NCBI GenBank assembly: GCA_031291305.1
Contig: JARLJH010000040.1
Location: 62,001-126,000, forward strand
Direction of reading: 5' to 3'
DNA length: 64,000 nt
Source: Rhodoferax sp.
Lineage (GTDB): Bacteria; Pseudomonadota; Gammaproteobacteria; Burkholderiales; Burkholderiaceae_C
Positions 1-8,350 of the stretch are shown here, piece by piece (the stretch's first letter is position 1; each line of letters opens with the position of its first letter). A model generated the notes under the pieces. The model was not told the origin of the DNA and made no database searches. It worked only from the letters and a program-made list of their open reading frames with translations. A program made the translations under genes and the position numbers.

Positions 1-216
1 CAAGGCCCAATAAAACCAGTTGTGAGATGCGGTCATGTGAATCACCTATTGGAAAGTCAAGTATCACTGTAGCGGCAAACAGACTTTGATTCCGTTTCCG
101 CAATCATTGGTGTTGAGGCCAGAAGCGGCAGATGCGCTGGCCCTGCTGGCCCTGCTGGGGGTGTTGGCAAGCCTAAAACCTTACACTCAGCGCCTCCCCA
201 ATCCCCTGAAGTGTGC

Positions 217-2673
217 ATGAACGCCCCTGTTGACGTGTCTTTTTTCCCGCGCGCGGCCAAACCGCTGACCAGTTACCGCAAGTTCTGGGCGGCGCGCTTT
301 GGCACGGCACCGCACCTGCCCATGAGCCGCGCCGAGATGGACAAACTGGGCTGGGACAGCTGCGACATCGTGCTGGTCACCGGCGATGCCTATGTGGACC
401 ACCCGAGTTTTGGCATGGCGGTGATAGGCCGCATGCTGGAGGCCCAGGGTTTTCGCGTCGGCATCATCGCCCAGCCCGACTGGCAAAGTGCCGAGCCGTT
501 TCGGGCTTTGGGCAAACCCAACCTGTTCTGGGGCGTGACGGCTGGCAACATGGACAGCATGATCAACCGCTACACGGCAGATCGCAAAATTCGCACCGAT
601 GACGCCTACACGCCCGGCGATGTGGGTGGCAAGCGGCCCGACCGCGCGGCCATCGTCTACAGCCAGCGTTGCCGCGAAGCTTTCAAGGAGGTGCCCATCA
701 TTCTGGGTGGCATCGAAGGCAGCCTGCGTCGCATTGCCCATTACGACTATTGGAGCGACAAGGTGCGCCGCAGCATTGTGGTGGACGCCAAGTGCGACCT
801 GCTGTTGTACGGCAATGCCGAGCGCGCCCTGGTCGAGGTGGCACATCGTTTGGCAGCACGTGAGCCAATCGAGACCATCACCGATGTGCGTGGCACCGCC
901 TTTGTGCGTCGGTCAGATGACGACAGCCGCCTGAGCTGGTTCGAGATCAACTCCACCAGCGTCGATGAGCCGGGCCGCATCGAGTCGCACATCAACCCAT
1001 ACCAGACCACCTCTGAACAAGCGGCAGGGCAGGGCAGCAATTGCGCCAAGGAAGACGCGGCTGTGAATCAGAATACTGCAGATTCTGTAGCTGTCAGCCC
1101 AGAAGATATCAGGGCTAGAGGCCAATTTTCCTTAAGAAATGTAGACAAGCCGGAGGCCACTGCCAGCACCCAGCCATTGACCTTTTACGCCAACCCGGCG
1201 CTGTCCAGCAGCCCGTCCAAGCTCAAAGTGCCGCCGCGCGAGCGCTCGGTGATCCGCCTGCCCAGTTACGAGCAGGTCAAGGCCGACCCGGTGCTCTACG
1301 CCCATGCCAACCGGGTTCTGCATCTGGAAACCAACCCTGGCAACGCGCGCGCCCTGGTGCAGGCGCACGGTGATGGCGCCACAGCGCGTGATGTCTGGAT
1401 CAACCCGCCGCCGATCCCGCTCACCACAGCGGAAATGGACTACGTGTTTGACCTGCCGTATGCGCGGGCGCCACACCCGAGCTACGCCGATGAGCACGGC
1501 AGCCATGACGGCGCCACCAAGATTCCGGCCTGGGAGATGATCCGTTTTTCGGTCAACATCATGCGCGGCTGCTTTGGCGGCTGCACGTTTTGCAGCATCA
1601 CCGAGCATGAAGGCCGCATCATTCAGAGCCGCTCGGAAGACTCGATCATCAAAGAGATCGAAGACATCCGCGACAAGGTCAAAGGCTTTACCGGCACGAT
1701 TTCCGACCTCGGCGGGCCAACAGCCAATATGTACCGCCTGGGCTGTAAAAGCCCACAGATCGAAGCCGCGTGCCGCAAGCCGAGCTGCGTGTTCCCCGGC
1801 ATCTGCAGCAACCTGGGCACCGACCACCAACCGCTGATCGCCATTTACCGGCGTGGTCGCGCGCTCAAGGGCATCAAGAAGATTTTGATTGGCTCCGGCG
1901 TGCGCTACGACCTGGCTGTGCAAAGCCCCGAATACGTGAAAGAACTGGTGCAGCACCATGTGGGCGGCTACCTGAAGATCGCGCCGGAACACACCGAATC
2001 CGGCCCCTTGTCCAAGATGATGAAGCCCGGCATCGGCACCTACGACAAGTTCAAAACGCTGTTCGACAAATTCACCGCAGAGGCGGGCAAAAAGCAGTTC
2101 CTGATCCCGTACTTCATCGCCGCCCACCCCGGTACCACCGATGAAGACATGATGAACCTGGCGATCTGGCTCAAGAAAAACGGTTTTCGCGCCGACCAGG
2201 TACAAACCTTCTACCCCAGCCCAATGGCCACCGCCACCGCCATGTACCACACCGGGCGCAACCCACTGCGCGGCGTGCGCCGCGAGGTGCAGGGCGATGA
2301 TGAGACGGTGGATGTGGTGCGCGGCGACAAACGCCGGCGCCTGCACAAGGCCTTCTTGCGCTATCACGATGCAAGCAACTGGCCCTTGCTGCGCGAGGCC
2401 TTGAAGGCGATGGGGCGTGCAGATTTGATCGGCAACGGCAAACACCACCTGATTCCGGCCTGGCAGCCGCTGGCTGATGCGGGCTATACCAGTGCGCGCA
2501 AGAAGAATTCCACGCCTTCAGGCTCGAAAGCTGAAGCGCGGGACACGGCTCAACCTGCTTCCAGGGCTGTGACCAAACCCGTGAAGGGCCAAGTGTTGAC
2601 GCAACACACCGGGCTGCCACCACGCGCGGGGGTCAAGGCACCCAAAAACTACAACAACCATCGACCACGTTGA
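217..2673 (+). CDS. ygiQ: YgiQ family radical SAM protein
   Basis: Protein of about 818 residues from the ATG at 217; a GTG two codons upstream (211) is also possible. An N-terminal YgiQ-specific domain is followed by a radical SAM core whose CxxxCxxC cluster motif is Cys452, Cys456 and Cys459 ([10 protein letters not shown]), the ligands of the 4Fe-4S cluster that cleaves S-adenosylmethionine. The C-terminal tail is Lys/Ala/Pro-rich. The family is conserved across bacteria but its substrate is not established. Residues about 285-325 form a low-complexity linker between the domains; part of it (nt 1086-1129) is a copy of the dispersed palindromic repeat read in frame. It stands alone, convergent with the downstream cyclase gene. 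Family assignment is firm; the reaction is unknown. Confidence 0.93.
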   Translation: MNAPVDVSFFPRAAKPLTSYRKFWAARFGTAPHLPMSRAEMDKLGWDSCDIVLVTGDAYVDHPSFGMAVIGRMLEAQGFRVGIIAQPDWQSAEPFRALGKPNLFWGVTAGNMDSMINRYTADRKIRTDDAYTPGDVGGKRPDRAAIVYSQRCREAFKEVPIILGGIEGSLRRIAHYDYWSDKVRRSIVVDAKCDLLLYGNAERALVEVAHRLAAREPIETITDVRGTAFVRRSDDDSRLSWFEINSTSVDEPGRIESHINPYQTTSEQAAGQGSNCAKEDAAVNQNTADSVAVSPEDIRARGQFSLRNVDKPEATASTQPLTFYANPALSSSPSKLKVPPRERSVIRLPSYEQVKADPVLYAHANRVLHLETNPGNARALVQAHGDGATARDVWINPPPIPLTTAEMDYVFDLPYARAPHPSYADEHGSHDGATKIPAWEMIRFSVNIMRGCFGGCTFCSITEHEGRIIQSRSEDSIIKEIEDIRDKVKGFTGTISDLGGPTANMYRLGCKSPQIEAACRKPSCVFPGICSNLGTDHQPLIAIYRRGRALKGIKKILIGSGVRYDLAVQSPEYVKELVQHHVGGYLKIAPEHTESGPLSKMMKPGIGTYDKFKTLFDKFTAEAGKKQFLIPYFIAAHPGTTDEDMMNLAIWLKKNGFRADQVQTFYPSPMATATAMYHTGRNPLRGVRREVQGDDETVDVVRGDKRRRLHKAFLRYHDASNWPLLREALKAMGRADLIGNGKHHLIPAWQPLADAGYTSARKKNSTPSGSKAEARDTAQPASRAVTKPVKGQVLTQHTGLPPRAGVKAPKNYNNHRPR
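1086..1129 (+). repeat. Dispersed palindromic repeat, copy inside ygiQ
   Basis: TAGCTGTCAGCCC at 1088-1100 faces AGGGCTAGAGGCCA at 1111-1124, the same left arm/right arm/T-rich tail order as the near-perfect copy at 13161-13201. It is read in frame and encodes about 14 residues of the YgiQ inter-domain linker. The arms have diverged from each other. Confidence 0.55.
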
Positions 2674-2719
2674 TCAGGCGGTATGCCGCAACCGGGCATC
2701 AGTGCGTCGGTTTGTGGTG

Positions 2720-5227
2720 TCAATCTGGCTGGGCAAAAAAAGCAAAGTAATCCTTGTCGTCGTGCAACAGATGGTTGGCCACCAAGTCTGACACCAGGAA
2801 TTTGATCAGGCTACGCGCTGCGGTTTTGTCCCTAGGTGCTGCATGGGCCTGGGTGTACAAGGTCTGGGCTTTTACCAGCAGCTTTTCATGGATCTGCGCG
2901 TGTTGATCGATGTCAGTCCATCCCCGTGCGCGCAATATGGCTTCTTCGTGCGCAAAATGCTCACGGGTGTGCGCCATCAATTCTGAAAACGCGGCTTCGA
3001 ATTGGTGTTCCTGTTCATGACGTACTGCTGCGCGGTCCAGCAGTGTATTGACAAGTTCAAAGAGCGTTTTATGTTCATCGTCTATGCTGGCGTTGCCGCA
3101 GGCAAAGCTTGGCTTCCAGCGCAGGTGGACAAAGGACTCCAATGCATCGTCGGTATCGGCCGGAGTCGGTGCTGATGTCTGTGTTTCACACACCACCACG
3201 GCGTTGCCTTCGCGTTTCTTGGCCAGATACATGGCCTCGTCACCGGCGCGCAGGAGGTCTTTGTCGGTTCTGCCATGATCCGGGTAAAGCGCCACGCCAA
3301 TGCTGGCCGATATTTGCAGGACAACCCCTTTTGGCGTGACAAATTCCTGCACCAGCGCGGCATGAATTTTTTCCGCGACCGCCACTGCTGCCTCGCGGTT
3401 GGCGACCTCGGGTAGCAGGATGACAAATTCATCGCCACCCATACGCGCTGCGGTGTCTGATGCACGCAGGCAGCTCTGAATGCGTTGCGCCACGTTTTGC
3501 AGTAACCAGTCGCCCACCTCGTGGCCCAGGGTGTCGTTGACGGGTTTGAACTTGTCCAGGTCGATGAACAGCAAGCCCATGCGATGCAATGTGCGTTTCG
3601 CGTGTGATATCTGCTGCGTCAGACGCTCCAATGCCAGACGACGATTGGGCAAGCGCGTGAGCGGGTCATAAAACGCCAGTTCGCGCACCTGGTTTTGCGC
3701 CGCGACCCGCTGGGTGATGTCTTCAATGGAAATCACTGCGCCCCGGCTTTCAGCCGTGAGCATTGTCGTCACGCTCATACTCGACCAGCGTCGTTGCTGT
3801 GCAGAGTGATTGGCGTATTCTATGTAAAAACGTGGCAGGCGACCGCCGAGCACCGCCCGAATCCCATCGGCGATGGAGAGCGTTTCACTGCCTTCAGCGT
3901 AGGTGCCTATCGACTCGCAGGTCGCCAGGAAATGGGTGCCAACGGCGGAGTTGGCGAACTCGCCAGCCTCCTGGTCCAAACCGTCGAGGACACGATCCTG
4001 TTGCCAAGCATCATTGACCTCGATGATCACACCTTCGTGGTTGAGAACCGCGATTTTGGCTGTCACTGAATTCAAGATGGACTGTTTGAACCATTCACTG
4101 TTTCTCAGCACTTTTTGCTGCTGTGCCATGACGTCCAGCAAGCGGTTGAAGCCGCCCACCAACTCGCCAACTTCGTCTTGCCGGACAACCGTAAGCGCCT
4201 GTGGCGGTTGTTCTTGGTGCACGAAGCCTGCCATGGTTTGAACGGCAGAGGTCATGGGTGCCAGTTGCCAGCGCACCATCCAGCCAATCAAGGCTACCAA
4301 GGCCAGCATCAGCACCACACCCACCGCCCTGACGCGCGGCTGAACCGCAGTGATCATCCCAAAGGCTTCGTCAGACGAGAGGGTGATAGAGGCATACCAG
4401 TGTGTCAGTGCAATCTGCTTGATGCTGACCAGCACTTCTTCGCCATGCGGGTTGATCACGCGTGCAGTGCCTTCAAAACCTTGCATGAACCGATCAATCC
4501 ACGGGTTGCTACCTGGCGGCGGCAGGACCTCCATCAACCGTGAAGTGTCCGAGGTGGCGAAAATCAGCCGGTGCCGGGGTTCTATCAAAAAAAAGTGGCC
4601 GGTTTGTCCGTAGGTGTGTCTGGTGACCTGACTCAAAAAATTGGGTTCATCCAGGCGGATGGTGCCCACCAGCGCGCCTATCACCTGGCCTTGCGGATCG
4701 CGCACCGGTACACCCATGGCAAAAACACCGATCTTCAGCGGCTCCAGCATGTGCACATTGCCGATGACGGTAGTCTCTGCATCCAGAATCTGGGCCAGGT
4801 CTTGCGAGTCAAGCGCATCGGCGATCGCATTGCGCTCTTTGAAGCGGGCATCGGCTAGCAATTGGTGCTTTGCGTTCCAAAGCACCACACCGCCATTGAA
4901 TAGACCGTCCAGAAAAGGACGCTCGCGCAGGAAATCCTGGGCTATCGCATGGGTGCTCAGCGCGGATGGTGTTATGTGTGAAGCAACGGCGCTCAGCGAG
5001 GCCAGCCGGTCCTGCAGACCTTGGGTGACTTCGGTGTTGACCAGAGCTAGCGCTGAGCGTTGTTGTTCCCCTGTAAAACGCAACAATTCTTCGCGCAACA
5101 GAGACTTGCTGTAAAACCCAAGCAACAAGAAACTGACCACAACGATAAGTAGCGTCAGAGTAGTCAGCCGGGCTTTGAGCGATCGCGGCCAAAAGCGGTG
5201 AAGTTTCATGTACAGCAAGGGCAGCAA
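2720..5227 (-). CDS. Cache-HAMP-PAS-GGDEF diguanylate cyclase with C-terminal hemerythrin domain
   Basis: A membrane sensor of 835 residues predicted to make c-di-GMP. It has an N-terminal transmembrane segment (about 19-39), a periplasmic Cache-like domain, a second membrane segment (about 300-320), HAMP (about 320-375), PAS (about 385-510) and GGDEF (about 515-680). The active-site signature GGDEF is intact at 597-601. An RxxD inhibitory site (RASD) lies five residues before it, so product inhibition is expected. Residues about 705-830 are a bacteriohemerythrin domain with DDEHKTLFEL, HTREHFAHEEA, HAQIHEKL and LLHDDKDYF, the usual His/Glu/Asp di-iron ligands for O2 binding. An inner ATG (5209) is an alternative start. 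It follows ompR/envZ on the same strand after a 151-base gap. Oxygen-tuned cyclase activity is inferred from known hemerythrin-cyclases. Confidence 0.9.
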   Translation of the reverse strand: MLPLLYMKLHRFWPRSLKARLTTLTLLIVVVSFLLLGFYSKSLLREELLRFTGEQQRSALALVNTEVTQGLQDRLASLSAVASHITPSALSTHAIAQDFLRERPFLDGLFNGGVVLWNAKHQLLADARFKERNAIADALDSQDLAQILDAETTVIGNVHMLEPLKIGVFAMGVPVRDPQGQVIGALVGTIRLDEPNFLSQVTRHTYGQTGHFFLIEPRHRLIFATSDTSRLMEVLPPPGSNPWIDRFMQGFEGTARVINPHGEEVLVSIKQIALTHWYASITLSSDEAFGMITAVQPRVRAVGVVLMLALVALIGWMVRWQLAPMTSAVQTMAGFVHQEQPPQALTVVRQDEVGELVGGFNRLLDVMAQQQKVLRNSEWFKQSILNSVTAKIAVLNHEGVIIEVNDAWQQDRVLDGLDQEAGEFANSAVGTHFLATCESIGTYAEGSETLSIADGIRAVLGGRLPRFYIEYANHSAQQRRWSSMSVTTMLTAESRGAVISIEDITQRVAAQNQVRELAFYDPLTRLPNRRLALERLTQQISHAKRTLHRMGLLFIDLDKFKPVNDTLGHEVGDWLLQNVAQRIQSCLRASDTAARMGGDEFVILLPEVANREAAVAVAEKIHAALVQEFVTPKGVVLQISASIGVALYPDHGRTDKDLLRAGDEAMYLAKKREGNAVVVCETQTSAPTPADTDDALESFVHLRWKPSFACGNASIDDEHKTLFELVNTLLDRAAVRHEQEHQFEAAFSELMAHTREHFAHEEAILRARGWTDIDQHAQIHEKLLVKAQTLYTQAHAAPRDKTAARSLIKFLVSDLVANHLLHDDKDYFAFFAQPD

Positions 5228-5378
5228 TGTGGTGGGGATGAGCGGTCAGCTAGACCGCTGTGTCGATCAGGAGTCGTCAGCCACGCTACTCAGGTCCAAC
5301 AGTTACATATTTTAGGTGCCGATGATGCCTGCTTTTTCAAAGCCTATGGCCGCCAGGGCACTATCCGCTGCGTATGCA

Positions 5379-6773
5379 TCAAGCCGGACCGGAATTTGCC
5401 TTTTGCAGCACGATGTTGGCGCATAGCCCGCCGCCGTTGGCATTGCTCAGGTGAAAGCTGCCGCCCATGCGCGAGATGATCTGCTCCACAATGGCTAGCC
5501 CCAGTCCTGTGCTGTTGTGGGTAGAGGTACGCGCCGACTCTCCCCGGAAAAACGGTGTGGTGAGCTGTTTGATCTGGTCTGGCGGCACGCCTGGGCCGTG
5601 ATCACGCAGGCGCAGCAGCACTTTGTCGTCGCGGTAGCGCGCTGAAATGTCCACCAAGACGACATCAAGCCCCTCGGACTTTCCGTAGCGCAGGGCATTT
5701 TCCAGCAGATTACCTAAAGCGCGCTGAAGTTCTACCGGGTCTGCCTGGACCAGCAGCCCCTCTTGCAACGCCACCTTGAACTCGATGTCCTGGCGCTTTC
5801 GCAGTGGCTCCAGGCTGGTTTCCATGGTGTCGTTCAGTGAGACGGGACTCAAATGCACACTGCCTGGGCGTGCGTAGTCCAAAAATTTGCCAATGATGGC
5901 ATCAAGCTGGGCGATATCGCCTGCCATAGCCTCGCGCGCTTGCGGGTCGGGGACGCTCATTTCTGCCTCGAGACGCAGCCTGGCCAGTGGTGTGCGCAAA
6001 TCATGCGAGATGCCAGCCAGCATCACCGTGCGGTCATGCTCGATCTGCGCCAGCTTGCGCGTCATGCGGTTGAAGCCGACATTCACCGCACGAATTTCCT
6101 GCGTGCTCACACCTTCGTCCAGTGCCGTGGCTTCAAAGTCGCCCTCGCGCACCCGACTCGCCGCCTGGGCCAGATCTTTAAGCGGTCGATTGATCAGCCG
6201 GGTAATGCCTGCTGCACCAGTCAGTGACAGGATGGCAGCTGTCAGCAACCAGATGGTCCAGGTTTGCTCCGTCGGCTGGTCAAAGCGGTCGCGGTCGGTC
6301 TGCAGCCAATAGCGGTCTTTGTCGATGGAAAAGCCGACCCACAGGCCTTCGACCTGATTGACGCTGCCAGCCACCACCGTGTCAGGCCCCAAGCGGGACT
6401 TCATGGTCTCCACCACATGCCCGTTCAGATAGGTTGGCTCCAGGGGTTCGTAAACATCTTTGGGCTCACGCAGACGGATGGTCAGGTGCTCCTCATCCTT
6501 CATGGTTTTGAACAGCGAGACACGGGCGATGGCATCAGCATGCATCACCGCCGCACGGCTGAGGTTGACCAATGACGCGATTTGCGTGGCTGCCTGGATA
6601 GCGCGTGGCTCCAACTCGGTTTCCAGCAAAGTCTGTGTCCAGGCAAAGACGCTACCTACTAGCAACAAGGCCAACAGGAAAAAGGTACGCCAGAACAGGC
6701 TGACGCCAACCCGTCGCTTGGGTAATCCGCTTTCGTCCAGCGGCGCAGGCATGGTCGGGCTATTCGCTGTCAT
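5379..6773 (-). CDS. envZ: EnvZ-like sensor histidine kinase
   Basis: A 464-residue inner-membrane kinase. Membrane segments at about 25-46 and 171-192 bracket a periplasmic sensor of roughly 125 residues, followed by HAMP (about 192-245). The H-box AGISHDLRTPLARL carries the phospho-acceptor His257. The C-terminal ATPase shows the N-box LGNLLENALRYG, G1 DHGPGVP and G2 STGLGLAI. The start overlaps the end of the response-regulator gene by 14 bases, so the two are translationally coupled. It resembles the EnvZ/RisS kinases of Burkholderiales; the partner regulator is OmpR-like. The signal sensed cannot be read from the sequence. Confidence 0.88.
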   Translation of the reverse strand: MTANSPTMPAPLDESGLPKRRVGVSLFWRTFFLLALLLVGSVFAWTQTLLETELEPRAIQAATQIASLVNLSRAAVMHADAIARVSLFKTMKDEEHLTIRLREPKDVYEPLEPTYLNGHVVETMKSRLGPDTVVAGSVNQVEGLWVGFSIDKDRYWLQTDRDRFDQPTEQTWTIWLLTAAILSLTGAAGITRLINRPLKDLAQAASRVREGDFEATALDEGVSTQEIRAVNVGFNRMTRKLAQIEHDRTVMLAGISHDLRTPLARLRLEAEMSVPDPQAREAMAGDIAQLDAIIGKFLDYARPGSVHLSPVSLNDTMETSLEPLRKRQDIEFKVALQEGLLVQADPVELQRALGNLLENALRYGKSEGLDVVLVDISARYRDDKVLLRLRDHGPGVPPDQIKQLTTPFFRGESARTSTHNSTGLGLAIVEQIISRMGGSFHLSNANGGGLCANIVLQKANSGPA

Positions 6774-7488
6774 CAGGAATGAAGACGTAGCCTATGCCCC
6801 ATACCGTCTGGATATAGCGCGGCACGGACACATCCTGTTCGATGAGCTTGCGCAGGCGCGACACCTGCACGTCCAGACTTCGGTCAAAGGGTTCAAATTC
6901 GCGACCACGGGCCAGCTGTGCCAGTTTTTCGCGCGACATGGGTTGTCGCGGATGGCGCACCAGCGCCTTGAGCATGGCAAATTCACCGGTGGTCAGCGCC
7001 AGCTCTTCATCGTCTTTGAGCAGTGTGCGTGCCCCCATGTCAAAGCAAAACGGGCCAAAACGGACAATGGCCTTGTCAGCCGATGGCGAGCCGGGCACTT
7101 CAACGGGTGGACGCCTGCGCAGCACGGCGTGGATGCGCGCCAGCAACTCGCGCGGATTGAATGGCTTGCCCAGGTAGTCATCGGCGCCGACTTCCAGTCC
7201 AACGATTCGGTCAATGTCCTCGCCTTTGGCAGTCAGCATGATGATGGGGGTGCGGTCATTGACGCTGCGCAGTCGTCTACATACCGACAGGCCGTCTTCT
7301 CCCGGCATCATCAGATCCAGCACGATCAGGTCCACAGGCTCACGCGTCAGCACGCGGGTCAGTGCGCGACCATCTTCGGCCAGCAGTACCTCAAAGCCTT
7401 CCTGCGTCAGGTAGCGGCGCAGCAAGTCGCGGATGCGCGCGTCATCGTCTACCACCAGAATTTTGTCAACACGTGAATTTGCAGCCAT
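6760..7488 (-). CDS. ompR: OmpR-family response regulator
   Basis: A 242-residue regulator from the ATG at 7488; a TTG at 7521 extends the frame by 11 residues but lies inside an inverted repeat and lacks a ribosome site. The receiver domain has the acidic pair VVDDD, the phospho-acceptor Asp58 (LIVLDLMMPG) and the conserved Lys in DYLGKPFNP. The C-terminal half is a winged-helix OmpR/PhoB DNA-binding domain (SRLRKLIEQD... RYIQTVWGIGYVF). It pairs with the overlapping EnvZ-like kinase gene. A 12-base inverted repeat containing GTTACA/TGTAAC lies just upstream, suggesting autoregulation. Confidence 0.9.
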   Translation of the reverse strand: MAANSRVDKILVVDDDARIRDLLRRYLTQEGFEVLLAEDGRALTRVLTREPVDLIVLDLMMPGEDGLSVCRRLRSVNDRTPIIMLTAKGEDIDRIVGLEVGADDYLGKPFNPRELLARIHAVLRRRPPVEVPGSPSADKAIVRFGPFCFDMGARTLLKDDEELALTTGEFAMLKALVRHPRQPMSREKLAQLARGREFEPFDRSLDVQVSRLRKLIEQDVSVPRYIQTVWGIGYVFIPDDSE

Positions 7489-7508
7489 ACTACGACCTAT
7501 CTGATTTG

Positions 7509-7593
7509 AAATTTGTAACAAGCGCGATTGTTGCGTGCGATGTGGTGCGTTGAAGCTGTTTTTTGCGTCACATTCACACGCTGTTACAAATTT
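7509..7593. promoter_or_regulatory. Inverted repeat between ompR and the SIMPL gene
   Basis: AAATTTGTAACA (7509-7520) and TGTTACAAATTT (7582-7593) are perfect 12-base inverted copies 61 bases apart, one near each of two divergent genes. GTTACA/TGTAAC is the core element of enterobacterial OmpR boxes, so these are candidate sites for the adjacent OmpR-like regulator. Binding is inferred. Confidence 0.5.
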
Positions 7594-7606
7594 GAGGTCG
7601 GCTGCA

Positions 7607-8350
7607 ATGTCGTTGTATCACCTGACTCGTGAAAGAGATGTCTTGAAGAACTTGAAGATAATCATAGCAAGCATTGCTCTATTTACCTGGGCTGGGACCT
7701 GTTTTTCTGAGAACATTTCGCCATCGCTTCCTCTGCATCGGGTGAATTTGTCTGCCCGTGCCAGTGTGCAGGTAGTCCAAGACCTGCTGACCATGACACT
7801 CACCACCGTGCGTGAAGGCGCAGATGCGCAGGCGGTGCAAGCCCAGCTCAAAAGTGCGTTGGATGCCGCCTTGATAGTGGCAAAAAAAGATGCCCGACCC
7901 AAGCTCATGGATGTTCATACTGGTCGCTTTGGTCTGGCACCCCGTTACGGCCGTGACGGCAAAATCACCGGCTGGCAGGGCACCGCTGAACTGGTGCTGG
8001 AGGGGCAGGATTTTGTGCGGATCAGCGAGACCGCTGGCAAGCTCACCACCCTGACGGTGGCCAATGCCAGCTTTGGTTTGACACAAACGCAGCGCGATGG
8101 CGCGCGAGCGCAGGCGCAGGATCAGGCAATTGCACTGTTTCGTCAGCGTGCCGCCGAGATAGCCAAGCGATTTGACTTTGGCAGCTACGCGCTAGTTGAG
8201 GTGAGTGTCAATGACGACGAAGGCGCGCCGTTCTACCAGCCGAAGATGATGGCCGCACGCGCTGTCGGCTTGGACACCGCGCCTGTGCCCGTCGAGGCGG
8301 GTCTAACCTCGGTGTCGGTCACAGTCTCAGGCTCTGTACAGCTCCAATGA
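7607..8350 (+). CDS. SIMPL domain-containing (DUF541) exported protein
   Basis: About 247 residues from the ATG at 7607. A TTG at 7643 is a credible alternative: it follows GAAAGAGA at a suitable distance and would begin directly with a signal peptide (KNLKIIIASIALFTWAGTCFS). The mature part matches the SIMPL/DUF541 fold, with a C-terminal VSVTVSGSVQL strand typical of the family. These are periplasmic or membrane-attached proteins of poorly defined role. The stop overlaps the kinase gene start by ATGA (8347-8350), so the two are co-translated, an uncommon pairing. Divergent from ompR. Confidence 0.75.
   Translation: MSLYHLTRERDVLKNLKIIIASIALFTWAGTCFSENISPSLPLHRVNLSARASVQVVQDLLTMTLTTVREGADAQAVQAQLKSALDAALIVAKKDARPKLMDVHTGRFGLAPRYGRDGKITGWQGTAELVLEGQDFVRISETAGKLTTLTVANASFGLTQTQRDGARAQAQDQAIALFRQRAAEIAKRFDFGSYALVEVSVNDDEGAPFYQPKMMAARAVGLDTAPVPVEAGLTSVSVTVSGSVQLQ

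Noticed and set aside
1-210. Short frames in the first 210 bases
   Set aside because: The only open frame (57-260, minus) overlaps the ygiQ start and has no ribosome site; the stretch is treated as the upstream region of ygiQ.
187-846. 219-codon minus-strand frame opposite ygiQ
   Set aside because: It is antisense to a well-supported radical SAM gene, His/Val/Ala-rich as expected for a reverse shadow in GC-rich DNA, with no ribosome site.
1132-2448. 438-codon minus-strand frame opposite ygiQ
   Set aside because: Long but composed of reverse-complement codons of the conserved YgiQ domain; the product is Ala/Val/His-rich with no family resemblance.
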